A stretch of 64,000 bases of DNA from Bacteroidota bacterium (GCA_025354385.1 JANXMZ010000082.1:1-64000), one strand, 5' to 3'. Positions 36,931 to 46,866 are shown, counted from the first letter of the stretch. Notes: generated by a model not told the origin, from the letters alone. Numbers and translations are program-made.

Positions 36931-37705
36931 AATTTTTAAATTAACACAATTACCAGAAAGACCTGCTCAGCCCAGAGAAAGCGGTTTGACCATGGTAATG
37001 GATAAAGGATTAAGTATACGCGAGTCATTAGATTTCATTGAGCATGGCAGTCATTTAACAGATTTACTTAAGTTGGGATTTGGAACCAGCTATGTGACAC
37101 CAAAACTAAAGGAAAAAATAGGTCATTATAAAAAAGCTGGATTTAAGGTATACTTCGGTGGTACTTTGTTTGAGGCCTATGCTGTCCGAAATCAATTTGA
37201 TGATTACAGAAGAGTTATGGATTATTATGGAATTGAGCATGTAGAAGTAAGTGATGGTTCTATTGAAATTCCACATGATAAAAAATGCGAATACATACGC
37301 ACTTTAGCCAAAGATTATACAGTCATTTCCGAAGTAGGTTCTAAAGATGCAGAGAAAATAATTCCTCCTTATGAGTGGATAGATATGATGGAGAAGGAAT
37401 TAGAAGCGGGTGTTTGGAAAGTAATTGCCGAAGCGCGCGAGAGTGGCACAGTGGGTGTTTTTCGAGGAGATGGAGAAGTTCGTTCTGGATTAGTAGCAGA
37501 AATTGTTCGCAAAATTCCAATTGAAAAAGTCATATGGGAAGCGCCACAAAAAGCGCAACAAGTATGGTTCATTAAATTGTATGGGGCCAATATCAACTTA
37601 GGCAATATTGCACCTAACGAAATCATTCCATTAGAAACGTTGAGATTGGGATTAAGAGGCGATAGTTTCGATTTCTTCCTGAATAAGGAAGTGCCAGCAA
37701 AATAA
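36920..37705 (+). CDS. Phosphosulfolactate synthase family protein (ComA-like)
   Basis: 261 aa single-domain (beta/alpha)8 protein. It carries the ComA-family features: an early GLTMVMDKGLS, then LLKLGFGTSYVTPKLKEKI, an active-site region HVEVSDGSIEIP, SEVGSKDAEK and IWEAPQKAQQVWFIKLYG. The archaeal enzyme adds sulfite to phosphoenolpyruvate in coenzyme M synthesis. In Bacteroidota homologues might serve sulfonolipid or sulfolactate pathways; this is inference. Its start overlaps the end of the TPR gene by 11 bases. Confidence 0.85.
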   Translation: MNSEIFKLTQLPERPAQPRESGLTMVMDKGLSIRESLDFIEHGSHLTDLLKLGFGTSYVTPKLKEKIGHYKKAGFKVYFGGTLFEAYAVRNQFDDYRRVMDYYGIEHVEVSDGSIEIPHDKKCEYIRTLAKDYTVISEVGSKDAEKIIPPYEWIDMMEKELEAGVWKVIAEARESGTVGVFRGDGEVRSGLVAEIVRKIPIEKVIWEAPQKAQQVWFIKLYGANINLGNIAPNEIIPLETLRLGLRGDSFDFFLNKEVPAK

Positions 37706-37757
37706 AATACTTTCTTTTTTCCTATTTACCTTATCTGATTCTGTGGAATAAAGGTAT

Positions 37758-38339
37758 ATGGAAAAGCATATACGCGTGACTGTACCCGAACCCTGTCATG
37801 AAAAATGGGATGAAATGACGCCCCAAGACAAGGGCCGTTTTTGCAAAGCCTGTAGTAAAGTGGTTGTTGATTTTACATTGATGACCAATTCAGAGATTTT
37901 TCGATTTTTTGATGATGTATCACATTCAAAAGTATGTGGTCGGTTTAATTCATACCAGCTCAACAGACAGCTCGATGCAAAAGATATTAGCCCTGAAAGA
38001 CCTTCGTTTTTTAGGCATTTGCGAAAAATAGCAGCGATGTTGGTGACAGGGCTTACACTTTTTTTGTCATCCTGTAACCGTCAACAAGGTACTAAAGGAA
38101 AAGCTGAGATTAGCACTTTAGCCATCGACAGCAATAGTTCTAAAATAACATTACCAAGGGATACATTGGTAAAGGGGAAAAAAATAAAGCAACGGAAAAT
38201 AAGTAAAATAAAGGCTGAAAAAGCACCAGCTGAAACAACTGCTGGTTTGCCTTTGCTTGAGGTTACCACTGGAATTTCTGCGACTTATTCCGAAGCAGAA
38301 AAAATGCCTGTAGGGGACACAGTGGTTATTAAAAAATAA
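37758..38339 (+). CDS. Single-helix membrane protein with a Cys-rich N-terminal domain
   Basis: 193 aa. The N-terminal ~85 residues have a conserved Bacteroidota pattern seen before TonB-like or carboxypeptidase-like segments: PCHEKWDEMTPQDKGRFCKA, CSKVVVDFTLMTN and VCGRF, with cysteines spaced as in small metal-binding domains. A hydrophobic segment LVTGLTLFLSSC (about 95-106) then a Lys/Ser/Thr-rich, poorly ordered tail follow. The CHxxW...CxxC-K arrangement suggests metal or redox chemistry, unproven. Monocistronic. Confidence 0.7.
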   Translation: MEKHIRVTVPEPCHEKWDEMTPQDKGRFCKACSKVVVDFTLMTNSEIFRFFDDVSHSKVCGRFNSYQLNRQLDAKDISPERPSFFRHLRKIAAMLVTGLTLFLSSCNRQQGTKGKAEISTLAIDSNSSKITLPRDTLVKGKKIKQRKISKIKAEKAPAETTAGLPLLEVTTGISATYSEAEKMPVGDTVVIKK

Positions 38340-38421
38340 AAGACAAGGCATTCCTTGAAAATTAAAAATAGCGAATAGAGGGAGGGTATTGATCGTTTTT
38401 AAAATGACAGTCTCCTACAGG

Positions 38422-38452
38422 TTGGTATAAACTCTTAAATAAAGTACTTTTG
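38422..38452 (+). promoter_or_regulatory. Predicted promoter of the YqeY gene
   Basis: TTG at 38422-38424, 20-base spacer, TACTTTTG at 38445-38452, an exact fit to the Bacteroidota -33/-7 pattern. It is about 60 bases before the ATG. Confidence 0.6.
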
Positions 38453-38511
38453 CATTAACAACAGAATGTACTGCATTAAAATAAATAAACCTTAAAACCA
38501 ATCAATAACAT

Positions 38512-38961
38512 ATGAGTTTAGTTAATCAAATAAGTCAAGACCTTATCAGTGCCATGAAGGCCAAGGATGAGGCAAAATTAAGAGCCATCAGAGCCATTAA
38601 ATCTGCTTTTCTTTTAGCAGGAACAGAAACAGGTAGTAAAGATATTTCGGATGAAACTGCCATGAAAGCCATGATGAAAATGGCCAAACAAAGAAAAGAC
38701 AGCATAGAAATTTTTACAAAGGAAAACAGAATGGATTTGGTTAAGAAAGAGGAGGAAGAATTGTCTGTCATTTCTGCCTATTTGCCAACAGCCATGAGTA
38801 AAGAAGAATTAGCAACAGAATTGAAAAAAATAATAGCCGAGGTAGGAGCAAGTAGTATGAAGGAAGTTGGGAAAGTAATGCCTGTAGCTATGAAGACTTT
38901 GGCTGGCAAAACCGATGGAAAAGCTATTCAAGAAGTGTTAAAAAGCTTGCTAACTAATTGA
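38512..38961 (+). CDS. GatB/YqeY domain protein
   Basis: 149 aa, all helical, the size of stand-alone YqeY proteins. The YqeY fold resembles the tail domain of GatB in the tRNA-dependent amidotransferase. Motifs: LKAKDEAKLRAIRAIKSAF-type helix, DSIEIFTKENRMDLVKKEEE, ISAYLPTAMSKEEL and the C-terminal GKVMPVAMKTLAGKTDGK. The role is not established; a translation link is inferred from the family. Promoter at 38422-38452. Confidence 0.92.
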   Translation: MSLVNQISQDLISAMKAKDEAKLRAIRAIKSAFLLAGTETGSKDISDETAMKAMMKMAKQRKDSIEIFTKENRMDLVKKEEEELSVISAYLPTAMSKEELATELKKIIAEVGASSMKEVGKVMPVAMKTLAGKTDGKAIQEVLKSLLTN

Positions 38962-39008
38962 TAAATAATGCATTAAATTTTTTTTGAGGTGTTTTAGTAT
39001 TTTATACT

Positions 39009-39016
39009 TAATTTTG
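39009..39016 (+). promoter_or_regulatory. Predicted -7 element (TAATTTTG) before a lipoprotein gene
   Basis: TAATTTTG fits TAnnTTTG; a TTG 22 bases upstream (38984-38986) may be the -33 element. About 20 bases before the ATG at 39038. Confidence 0.4.
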
Positions 39017-39037
39017 TCTCATAAATAATAACAAGTC

Positions 39038-39574
39038 ATGAAAACGAAACTCGCAACCCTTGCCATCGCAGTATTTGCATCTGTGCTCTTTATGGGCGGA
39101 TGTGTTCAAAAAATCACTTCAGTAAATTTCAGTTATACCACTACAGGTAAATTACACTCAGATTCTTTGAAAACCACAGGTTTTCAAACCATCGATACAG
39201 TAGTATTGAAATCTGATTTGGAGGCTGAACTAAAAAAGAACGGTACAACTTTAGATTTATTAGATGAGTTAACTTTGAAATCGGCAACAGTTGAATTCAC
39301 TGCTCCAACAGCAACAGATAATTTTGATAAAATAGACAATGTTGAGCTTTGGATAACTGCTCCAACTTTACCTGCCGTTAAATTGGCATCTAAAAATCCA
39401 GTTGCTAAAGGTAATACGATTGTTTATTTAGATATTTATAGTACTTCGAATTTGGAAGCCTATTTAAAGTCTTCTTCATTTGGTTTAGAAGTAAGAGGAA
39501 CCAACAATGCTCCGCTAAATCCTATGGATTTAACTGCGACTGCAGTATGGAATGTAAAAGCAAGTGCTAAGTAA
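39038..39574 (+). CDS. Hypothetical lipoprotein
   Basis: 178 aa. Signal peptide with lipobox-like end (LFMGGCVQK). The mature part is a beta-rich domain (TTGFQTIDTVVLKSDLEAEL, ELTLKSATVEFTAPTATDNF, NPVAKGNTIVYLDIY) without a recognised family. A terminator at 39594-39622 closes it. Likely envelope-localised. Confidence 0.75.
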   Translation: MKTKLATLAIAVFASVLFMGGCVQKITSVNFSYTTTGKLHSDSLKTTGFQTIDTVVLKSDLEAELKKNGTTLDLLDELTLKSATVEFTAPTATDNFDKIDNVELWITAPTLPAVKLASKNPVAKGNTIVYLDIYSTSNLEAYLKSSSFGLEVRGTNNAPLNPMDLTATAVWNVKASAK

Positions 39575-39593
39575 ATTTATTAAGATGTTATTT

Positions 39594-39622
39594 AAAAAGC
39601 CCTATGCAAATGAGGGCTTTTT
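39594..39622 (+). terminator. Rho-independent terminator after the lipoprotein
   Basis: AAAAAGCCCT (39594-39603) and AGGGCTTTTT (39613-39622) form a perfect 10-bp stem with a 9-base loop, followed by more T. Confidence 0.85.
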
Positions 39623-39677
39623 TTATGTTCTAAATTCATTGAGGCATATTGCCTTTACACCTCATTAATTAAATACA

Positions 39678-40187
39678 ATGGAAGAAATAGAAAACGGAAA
39701 AATATTCAGATTGAAAAAGGGTTTTTGTCATCTTATGCCCAATCGTATTGTGTTTAGTAGTACAACGAATATCGTTGGAATAACGAACGATAAGGCCAAT
39801 ACAAATCGTATAATAAGCAGAGTGATTTTATTTATTTTTGGTGTCTTATATTTTTATTTGAGCTATTCGAGCTTTTATGATGGTAAATTTTTTTTCACTG
39901 CCTTTTTCGCATTTTTTTTTGTATTGAATATCATCAGTCTCATTCAAAGTTTTCAATATACATTGGTAAATATAATTGAGAAACCTTCAATTAAGGCCAT
40001 CAAATTTATTAAAGGTATTCAATACCTCACCCGCTCGCGTTTTGATATCACATATACCGATGAACAAGGGCAAGAAAAGCACCGCCTAATCCTTTTGCCA
40101 GGCTCACTGACTGGCGGTCCCCAAGCCACAGATAAGGCCCTTGAATTGATGAAGGAGGAAGGATTGATAAAGGAGAAAAACTATTAG
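39678..40187 (+). CDS. Two-helix membrane protein, hypothetical
   Basis: 169 aa. Two hydrophobic segments in the middle (VILFIFGVLYFYLSYSSF and FTAFFAFFFVLNIISLI) flanked by soluble parts. The ends (MEEIENGKIFRLKKGFCHLM and LTGGPQATDKALELMKEEG) look like cytoplasmic domains of a small PH-domain-like or DUF membrane protein, but no family is named. A bidirectional terminator follows. Confidence 0.7.
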   Translation: MEEIENGKIFRLKKGFCHLMPNRIVFSSTTNIVGITNDKANTNRIISRVILFIFGVLYFYLSYSSFYDGKFFFTAFFAFFFVLNIISLIQSFQYTLVNIIEKPSIKAIKFIKGIQYLTRSRFDITYTDEQGQEKHRLILLPGSLTGGPQATDKALELMKEEGLIKEKNY

Positions 40188-40206
40188 TTGAGAGAAAGTA
40201 CTAAAC

Positions 40207-40239
40207 AAAAAAATCCCGAATTTAATTCGGGATTTTTTT
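40207..40239. terminator. Bidirectional Rho-independent terminator
   Basis: AAAAAAATCCCGAA (40207-40220) and TTCGGGATTTTTTT (40226-40239), 14-bp stem, 5-base loop, serving the rightward membrane protein and leftward clpC. Confidence 0.9.
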
Positions 40240-40257
40240 GTTATTTGTCTTTAAGTT

Positions 40258-42807
40258 TTACTCGTCAGACTTTATTTTCTTCGTTTTCTTTGGCGCTCCA
40301 TTGCTGCCTCCGAAGCTTACTTTCAAAACACCATTCTCTTTGTCGAGTTCAACTTTTACTTCGCTGCCCTCTGGTATTTCGCCTTTTAATATTTCTTCGG
40401 CTAGCGGGTCCTCCAAGTATTTTTGTATCGCGCGTTGTAATGGACGTGCACCAAAGTTACTATCGAATCCTTTGTCGGCTAAGAACTCTTTTGCCTCATC
40501 ACTTAACTTAATAGAATAACCTAATTCTTTAATCCTTTTCAGCATTATTTCAATTTGAATATCTAATATTTTTACAATCTCCGGTTTTTCTAAGCTGTTA
40601 AATACAATTACATCATCTATACGGTTAAGAAATTCGGGCGAGAAGTATTTTTTCAAAGCAGATTCAATGACTTGTTTACTCTCAGATTCGTGGTTCGAAA
40701 TTTTGTTGGCAGTACCAAATCCCATGCCTGTTCCAAACTCTTTTAACTGACGAGAGCCAATATTAGAAGTCATGATAATAACAGTATTTCTAAAATCTAC
40801 TTTTCTCCCCAAACTATCCGTAATATGACCTTCATCTAAAATCTGCAACATAATATTGAAGACATCTGGATGTGCTTTTTCCACTTCATCAAATAAAATA
40901 ACAGCATAAGGTTTTCTTCTCACTTTTTCAGTCAGTATTCCACCTTCTTCGTACCCTACATAGCCCGGAGGAGCTCCTACCAAACGACTTACAGCAAATT
41001 TTTCCATGTATTCGCTCATATCAATTCTGATTAATGAGTCGTTGTTATCAAACATGTATTCGCTTAAGGCCTTTGCCAATTCCGTTTTACCAACACCTGT
41101 TGGGCCTAAAAATATGAAAGAGCCAATCGGTTTGTTTGGGTCTTTTAATCCTGCGCGTGTTCGTTGAATGGCGCGAGATAATTTTGTGATAGCCTTTTCT
41201 TGACCGATGACGCGTTTTTTCAAATCATCCTCCATGGTTAGCAATTTTTTGCCTTCGCTTTGACCGATGCGTTTTACAGGTATCCCTGTCATCATAGCAA
41301 TTACTTCCGCTACATTTTCTTCTGTCACTACAAAACGATTATTGCCTGTTTCTTCTTCCCATTTTAGTTTAGCAGCATCCAATTGATTAATGAGATTTTT
41401 TTCATTGTCTCTCAATTTAGCGGCCTCTTCATATTTCTGAGATTTTACAACTGCAATTTTTTCAGATTTAATAGCTTCAATTTGTGCTTCTAAATCTACA
41501 ATTTCTTGTGGTACATTGATGTTTGTAATATGCACTCTTGCACCTACTTCATCCATCACATCAATGGCTTTGTCTGGTAAATTCCTATCAGTAATATAAC
41601 GGGTACTCATTCTAACGCAGGCCTCTATGGCTTCTGGTGTATAGGTTACATTGTGATGGTCTTCGTATTTATCTTTGATGTTGTGTAGAATTTCTATTGA
41701 TTCTTCAGGCGAAGCAGGTTCTATCATCACCATTTGGAATCTTCTTTCAAGCGCACCATCTTTTTCTATATACTGTCTGTATTCATCCAAAGTAGTGGCG
41801 CCAATGCATTGCACTTCACCACGGGCCAATGCAGGTTTAAACATATTGCTGGCATCTAAACTTCCACTTGCTCCACCAGCTCCAACAATGGTATGAATTT
41901 CATCTATAAATAAAATAACATCATCAGCTTTTTCCAATTCAGTCATAATGGCTTTCATGCGTTCTTCGAACTGTCCTCGGTATTTGGTGCCTGCTACCAA
42001 AGAAGCTAAATCTAAAGTAACAACTCTTTTATTAAAGAGTACACGGGAAACTTTTCTTTGAATGATTCTTAAAGCCAAGCCCTCTGCAATGGCTGTTTTA
42101 CCAACACCTGGTTCGCCTATCAAAATTGGATTGTTCTTTTTTCTTCTCGATAAAATCTGCGAAACACGCTCAATTTCTTTTTCTCTACCAACAATGGGAT
42201 CCAGTTTGCCTTCATCTCCGAGTTTAGTTAAGTCTCTTCCAAAATTATCCAAAACAGGGGTATTTGATTTCGGATTTTTCTTTTTCAGATCTTCTATTTT
42301 ACGGTCTTCAGATGGCTCTCCTCCTTCTTCATCCAACGAACTGGAGGGGTTGTTTTTTGTTCTGAAACCTGAACTTCCTCCATCTAAAAGTGTTTGCTTA
42401 AAGAAATCGTAGGTAATGCCATACTGCGCTAAAATTTGAGAAGCAATATTGTCCTCATCTCTTAATATAGATAGCAATAAATGTTCTGTGCCAATGGTTT
42501 CGGTTTTAAATATTTTGGCTTCTAGATAGGTAATCTTCAAAGCTTTTTCTGCTTGTTTGGTCAAAGGGATATTGCCAAGGTTGCTAATGGGAGTAGCGGT
42601 ACCTTTTATAGTATCTTCAATTGATTTTTTTAGTCTTATAACATCTATGTCCAGACTCTTCAAAGTGGAGAGCGCAGTACCTTCGCCCTCACGAATAATA
42701 CCTAGTAACAAATGTTCGGTTCCAATATAATCGTGACCAAGGCGTATAGCCTCTTCGCGACTGAATTGAATAACCTCTTTTACGCGTGGTGAAAATTTAG
42801 CTTCCAT
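40258..42807 (-). CDS. clpC: ATP-dependent Clp protease ATP-binding subunit ClpC
   Basis: 849 aa. ClpC unfolds proteins for ClpP. Order: two N-domain repeats ([20 protein letters not shown]), AAA-1 (Walker [20 protein letters not shown]), a UVR-type coiled coil in the middle region ([15 protein letters not shown]) and AAA-2 (Walker [10 protein letters not shown], Walker [11 protein letters not shown]), then the ClpB-D2 small domain ([10 protein letters not shown]). The C-terminal tail is Lys-rich. Promoter predicted at 42816-42847. Confidence 0.97.
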   Translation of the reverse strand: MEAKFSPRVKEVIQFSREEAIRLGHDYIGTEHLLLGIIREGEGTALSTLKSLDIDVIRLKKSIEDTIKGTATPISNLGNIPLTKQAEKALKITYLEAKIFKTETIGTEHLLLSILRDEDNIASQILAQYGITYDFFKQTLLDGGSSGFRTKNNPSSSLDEEGGEPSEDRKIEDLKKKNPKSNTPVLDNFGRDLTKLGDEGKLDPIVGREKEIERVSQILSRRKKNNPILIGEPGVGKTAIAEGLALRIIQRKVSRVLFNKRVVTLDLASLVAGTKYRGQFEERMKAIMTELEKADDVILFIDEIHTIVGAGGASGSLDASNMFKPALARGEVQCIGATTLDEYRQYIEKDGALERRFQMVMIEPASPEESIEILHNIKDKYEDHHNVTYTPEAIEACVRMSTRYITDRNLPDKAIDVMDEVGARVHITNINVPQEIVDLEAQIEAIKSEKIAVVKSQKYEEAAKLRDNEKNLINQLDAAKLKWEEETGNNRFVVTEENVAEVIAMMTGIPVKRIGQSEGKKLLTMEDDLKKRVIGQEKAITKLSRAIQRTRAGLKDPNKPIGSFIFLGPTGVGKTELAKALSEYMFDNNDSLIRIDMSEYMEKFAVSRLVGAPPGYVGYEEGGILTEKVRRKPYAVILFDEVEKAHPDVFNIMLQILDEGHITDSLGRKVDFRNTVIIMTSNIGSRQLKEFGTGMGFGTANKISNHESESKQVIESALKKYFSPEFLNRIDDVIVFNSLEKPEIVKILDIQIEIMLKRIKELGYSIKLSDEAKEFLADKGFDSNFGARPLQRAIQKYLEDPLAEEILKGEIPEGSEVKVELDKENGVLKVSFGGSNGAPKKTKKIKSDE

Positions 42808-43224
42808 TGTTCTAACAAATTTACGAAATTGATTTTATTTTTTCAAACTTAATGATAATATCATCCTTATGTACAAAGCCTTCAGTAGCGACCCGAATGA
42901 ACCATTGTCATGAGGTTAATAAGTATATTGATTTGCGAACTCTGTGCCAAGGTGTAAGTGATTGGTTTTGTTAATTATCAAAATGGCGCTTGCGTCATAA
43001 TGGCAATTATTCAGCAACTCTATATGGCAATGTGGTGAAACTGCAATGACAATTTGGCTATGCACAAATACTTAACACAAACAAAATTTTTGTTGATAAG
43101 TCATTTGTTACTTTTGTCCGAAATTTTACTCTGTCTGATAGCAATCCAATGTTTATTTTAACTTGGTTTATAATATTCAATAATAATGGTTGCGTTTTGA
43201 GAAAATTGGTGATAGTTTCGCAGT
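42808..43224. other. Divergent intergenic region between clpC and dnaB
   Basis: 417 bases. It contains the predicted clpC promoter; a dnaB promoter is expected near 43190-43220 (TAGTTTCG, a weaker -7 form, lies at about 43211). No frame of note. Confidence 0.4.
42816..42847 (-). promoter_or_regulatory. Predicted promoter of clpC
   Basis: On the minus strand: TTTG with its TTG at 42844-42846, 20-base spacer, TAAATTTG at 42816-42823, a full match to the Bacteroidota consensus, 9 bases before the ATG. Confidence 0.65.
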
Positions 43225-44841
43225 ATGATAGAAAGACCAAGTGTGCGCAAGACCAAGAGACTCGATTACACCGCACTTGATGCAGGAGGGAAGTTACCCC
43301 CACAGGCTCCAGAATTTGAGGAAGCCATTTTAGGGGCCATCATGTTGGAGAAGGAGGCGTTAAAAGATGCCATGGAAACTTTGCAAGCAAAACATTTTTA
43401 TGTAGATGCCCACCAATATGTTTTTGAATGCATGATAGATATTTACAACGACAACCATCCAGTAGATATATTAACAGTTACAGAAAAACTAAAAACCAAA
43501 GGATACCTAGAAATTGTTGGAGGCCCTTATTTCATAGCCAAGTTAACCAGTCGAGTTTCTTCTGCAGCAAATTTACAATACCATGCACACATCGTTATTC
43601 AGAAATTTATACAACGCGAACTCATTCGTATTTCTGGTCAAACATTAACCGATGCATTTGATGAAACAGCTGACGCATTTAAATTATTGGATGCAACTGA
43701 AAAGGATTTGTATGAAGTAAAAAATGATGGGATGAAAAGATCCTATCAGGAAATTTCTGACGTCATGGAAATTGCGATTAAGCAAATTGAAGCCAACGTT
43801 GAAAAGAAAGATGGATTAACTGGCGTGCCTTCTGGTTTAAAAACCCTCGACCATATTACTGCTGGTTGGCAAAAATCTGATTTGATTATTTTAGCCGCCC
43901 GTCCAGGTATGGGTAAAACGGCCTTGGCATTATCCATGTTGCGAAATGCTGCCGTCGATTTTCACAAAGCAGTTGCCATATTTTCTTTAGAGATGAGTGC
44001 CCCGCAATTAGTAACTCGTTTAATTGCGTCAGAGAGCGGTTTGTCTTCAGAAAAATTAAAAAAGGGTCAATTAGAAGACCATGAATGGGCACAACTGCAC
44101 AGCAAAATTCAAAGGCTATCCAAAGCTAAAATATTTATAGATGATACCCCCTCATTGCCTGTATTTGAATTAAAAGCCAAGTGCAGAAGGCTGCACAGTA
44201 AACACAATATTGAGTTAGTAGTAATCGATTACTTGCAATTAATGCGTGGCGAAGACAGTGGTAATAAAAATGGTAATCGCGAGCAGGAAATTAGTTATAT
44301 ATCACGTTCATTAAAGGCTTTGGCCAAAGAATTAAACATACCCATTATCGCATTGGCACAGTTGAGTAGAGATGTTGAGAAAAGGGGTGGAGATAAAAAA
44401 CCACAACTGAGCGATTTAAGGGAGTCTGGTAGTATTGAGCAGGATGCTGATATGGTAGGATTTATTTGGCGTCCGGATTATTATAAATTTTCTGAAAGTG
44501 GTTACGAAACCGATCCATACATGGCAGAAATTATAATCGCTAAACACAGAAACGGTCCTACGGATACGGCTAAAGTTAAATACATTAATACGCTTGCAAG
44601 ATTCGATAATTATGATGACGACCAGGCATTCCATAATATGGATGATGATGGTCCAAAGACAGTTACCTTCAGCAGCAAGGTAAATACAGATGGAGATGAT
44701 CATATTTCTAAAACAGACATGTATGAATTTGGAAAATCTAAATTGAATGATGAAATAAGTGCCGCTCCAATACCACCATCTGCCGAAGATTGGAATATAG
44801 ATACAGGTGCCAATATTACCGAGGATAATCCTTGGGAATAA
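43225..44841 (+). CDS. dnaB: Replicative DNA helicase
   Basis: 538 aa. Hexameric helicase that unwinds DNA at the replication fork. N-terminal collar domain (PPQAPEFEEAILGAIMLEKE), then RecA-like domain with Walker A AARPGMGKTALALS, Walker B VVIDYLQLM and LRESGSIEQDADMVGFIWR. The end (KSKLNDEISAAPIPPSAED) is a short, disordered acidic tail. No intein. Monocistronic. Confidence 0.96.
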   Translation: MIERPSVRKTKRLDYTALDAGGKLPPQAPEFEEAILGAIMLEKEALKDAMETLQAKHFYVDAHQYVFECMIDIYNDNHPVDILTVTEKLKTKGYLEIVGGPYFIAKLTSRVSSAANLQYHAHIVIQKFIQRELIRISGQTLTDAFDETADAFKLLDATEKDLYEVKNDGMKRSYQEISDVMEIAIKQIEANVEKKDGLTGVPSGLKTLDHITAGWQKSDLIILAARPGMGKTALALSMLRNAAVDFHKAVAIFSLEMSAPQLVTRLIASESGLSSEKLKKGQLEDHEWAQLHSKIQRLSKAKIFIDDTPSLPVFELKAKCRRLHSKHNIELVVIDYLQLMRGEDSGNKNGNREQEISYISRSLKALAKELNIPIIALAQLSRDVEKRGGDKKPQLSDLRESGSIEQDADMVGFIWRPDYYKFSESGYETDPYMAEIIIAKHRNGPTDTAKVKYINTLARFDNYDDDQAFHNMDDDGPKTVTFSSKVNTDGDDHISKTDMYEFGKSKLNDEISAAPIPPSAEDWNIDTGANITEDNPWE

Positions 44842-44855
44842 TATACTAGTTAATA

Positions 44856-45932
44856 CTAAAAAGCAATAACAGTTTCCAAAAGTTTATGGTCGCTTTGTAA
44901 CTCATACGACTTGTATGAAATGCCTTTGAAAGTTTTAGGATACAAAATATAATCTATCCTAAAATTAGGCATAGCACCAATGTATGTTTTTCCTAATCCT
45001 GCGCCATTTTCTACAAAAGCATCCTTCAAATTTTTAGATAATATCTGATATGAATAAGAAACAGGGGGGTCATTAAAATCGCCAATTACAAAATAGGGTA
45101 TCTCCAAAGTATTGAACTGCATTCTAATATCTGTAACTTGATTGGCCCGTTTGGTATAAGCATTTTTCATTCGCGAAATTACATTCTTGGATTGTGCTAA
45201 TTTTTCTTGATTATCTTCCGGAAGTTTTTCTACAAATTGAAAATCTTTTTTCTTGAAACGAAAGGATTGTAAATGCAAATTATAGATGCGATAAGGCTTG
45301 TTATTTATCATTACATCTGCATAAATACACATATTGCCTGTAGGGTGATTGAACTTAACAATGCCTTTGTTGTGCAACTCGTAATTCGAAAAAATAACAA
45401 TGCCGTAATTCCCTTTTTTTCGTGAGTCGTTTAAATTTTCGAAATAGGCATATTTAAAATGACAACTTTTTTGAATAGAATCTAAAGTTGTAAATCCTTG
45501 TTTTCCAAGATTTAAAAATTCTTGAATGCAAAGTACATCTGGTTGAAGTGCATTGATTTTTTCTACAGCAGATGGTACGTGCCATTGTGATTGGTAATAG
45601 CCAAACAGACCAGCATTGTAAGAAATTATTTTAAGGCTTTTTTCTTCTGGATTTAATGTTTTGGTATGGCTGCTAAAGCGAATGGTTTGCTCAATAAAAG
45701 TGTACCCTATGCAAAGTGCAATTAAGCTGTATAAGGCTCTGCGATTGAATTGCAATAACCAAAACAATAAAAAAAATGCATTGATAATAACTAAAACTGG
45801 AAACGCTAATCCAAGAAATACAATGGGCCAAAAAACATTCGGATTGACCATTGTAGAGGCATAAGAGCCTATTAATAAAATGATGGCTATAACATTGAAA
45901 GAAAAGACGATTTTTTTTAAAAACTTAATCAA
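44856..45932 (-). CDS. Endonuclease/exonuclease/phosphatase family protein, membrane-anchored
   Basis: 358 aa. Three N-terminal hydrophobic segments (IIKFLKK..VIAIILLIGSYAS, VLVIINAFFLLFWLLQF, LIALCIGYTF), then an EEP domain: ISYNAGLFGYYQ, the metal-binding QEFLN motif, GNYGIVIFSNYEL, FVIGDFNDPPVSYSYQ and C-terminal LQSDHKLLETV. This is the active-site set of the nuclease/phosphatase fold, facing away from the cytoplasm. Substrate not known. Its stop is near the dnaB stop; its start follows the rhomboid gene by 7 bases. Confidence 0.88.
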   Translation of the reverse strand: MIKFLKKIVFSFNVIAIILLIGSYASTMVNPNVFWPIVFLGLAFPVLVIINAFFLLFWLLQFNRRALYSLIALCIGYTFIEQTIRFSSHTKTLNPEEKSLKIISYNAGLFGYYQSQWHVPSAVEKINALQPDVLCIQEFLNLGKQGFTTLDSIQKSCHFKYAYFENLNDSRKKGNYGIVIFSNYELHNKGIVKFNHPTGNMCIYADVMINNKPYRIYNLHLQSFRFKKKDFQFVEKLPEDNQEKLAQSKNVISRMKNAYTKRANQVTDIRMQFNTLEIPYFVIGDFNDPPVSYSYQILSKNLKDAFVENGAGLGKTYIGAMPNFRIDYILYPKTFKGISYKSYELQSDHKLLETVIAF

Positions 45933-45939
45933 AATAATT

Positions 45940-46809
45940 TTATTCTTGACTGGCTTTAAACAATATTTCTTTTTCTTGTTTGCTTAATTTATCATAACCG
46001 TTTTTAGAAATTTTATCCAATATAATATCGATATCTTCTTGCGAAGGTTTGCCAGATTTTGTATGGCCTGTGTTATATGATTTTTCGGAGGTTTGATAAG
46101 TTTTAACTTTTACTTTGAATTTTCTTTCATCAGGTTTTTTATCGGTAACAGATTCCAAGAAATTAAAATGGATTTTACCTTGTCTATATTTGGCAAACAA
46201 AAATCCGAAAAAGGCGCCACCGATGTGTGCTAAATGCCCCCCTGAATTACTTCCAGGAATAGAGATTAAATCCAAAAAAAGAAATAAAAGCGATAACCAA
46301 ATCAATTTGATTTGAATGATGCCAAAGAGCGCTACCTTTAAATTAGGAGCGTAGGTAGAAGTTGCAAATAATATTGCCATGATACAACCACTAGCACCAA
46401 CCAAAGTAGATAAATTGCCCTCGAAAACAGGAAACAAGGCATTGCTGCCTAAATACAAAACACCGCCAATAAAGCCTCCCCATAAATAAACGCGCCAAAC
46501 ATCATTTTTTCTAAAAAAATCTGTGAAGATATTGCCTGTAAAATACAGCATTAGCATGTTAAATAAAAGATGCATTGGGCCAACATGCAAAAATTGGTAA
46601 GTAAATAAAGTCCATGGCACATGGCTTAAATAGTGCATGCTAGAATGCAATGCCAAATAATCCTCTGCATAATTCGATTTAATTTTAAAAAGAAAAAGAC
46701 AAAGGGAGATAAGTCCTAACAATACAAAAACAACAACATTAATAAAAATGAGTCGAATGATGGGACTTCCATATCTGAATTGATATTTTAAATCTTCAAC
46801 AAGATTCAT
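45940..46809 (-). CDS. Rhomboid family intramembrane serine protease
   Basis: 289 aa. Six hydrophobic helices. Rhomboid motifs: HVGPMHLLFN (His75, His80, Asn84), the catalytic Ser140 in LVGASGCIMA, His195 in GGHLAHIGGAFFG. Cleaves membrane proteins within the bilayer. The C-terminal ~80 residues are a soluble tail with a predicted helix (QEDIDIILDKISKNGYDKLS) similar to tails of many Bacteroidota rhomboids. Seven bases upstream of the EEP gene, so co-transcribed. Confidence 0.92.
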   Translation of the reverse strand: MNLVEDLKYQFRYGSPIIRLIFINVVVFVLLGLISLCLFLFKIKSNYAEDYLALHSSMHYLSHVPWTLFTYQFLHVGPMHLLFNMLMLYFTGNIFTDFFRKNDVWRVYLWGGFIGGVLYLGSNALFPVFEGNLSTLVGASGCIMAILFATSTYAPNLKVALFGIIQIKLIWLSLLFLFLDLISIPGSNSGGHLAHIGGAFFGFLFAKYRQGKIHFNFLESVTDKKPDERKFKVKVKTYQTSEKSYNTGHTKSGKPSQEDIDIILDKISKNGYDKLSKQEKEILFKASQE

Positions 46810-46866
46810 AAGGTATATTATCTATTAACACATATTGGAACCATTTTGTTGTATATCCACCCTTAA

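Noticed and set aside
40188..40511. Plus-strand frames antisense to clpC
   Set aside because: They overlap the terminator and the C-terminal part of clpC and have no motif.
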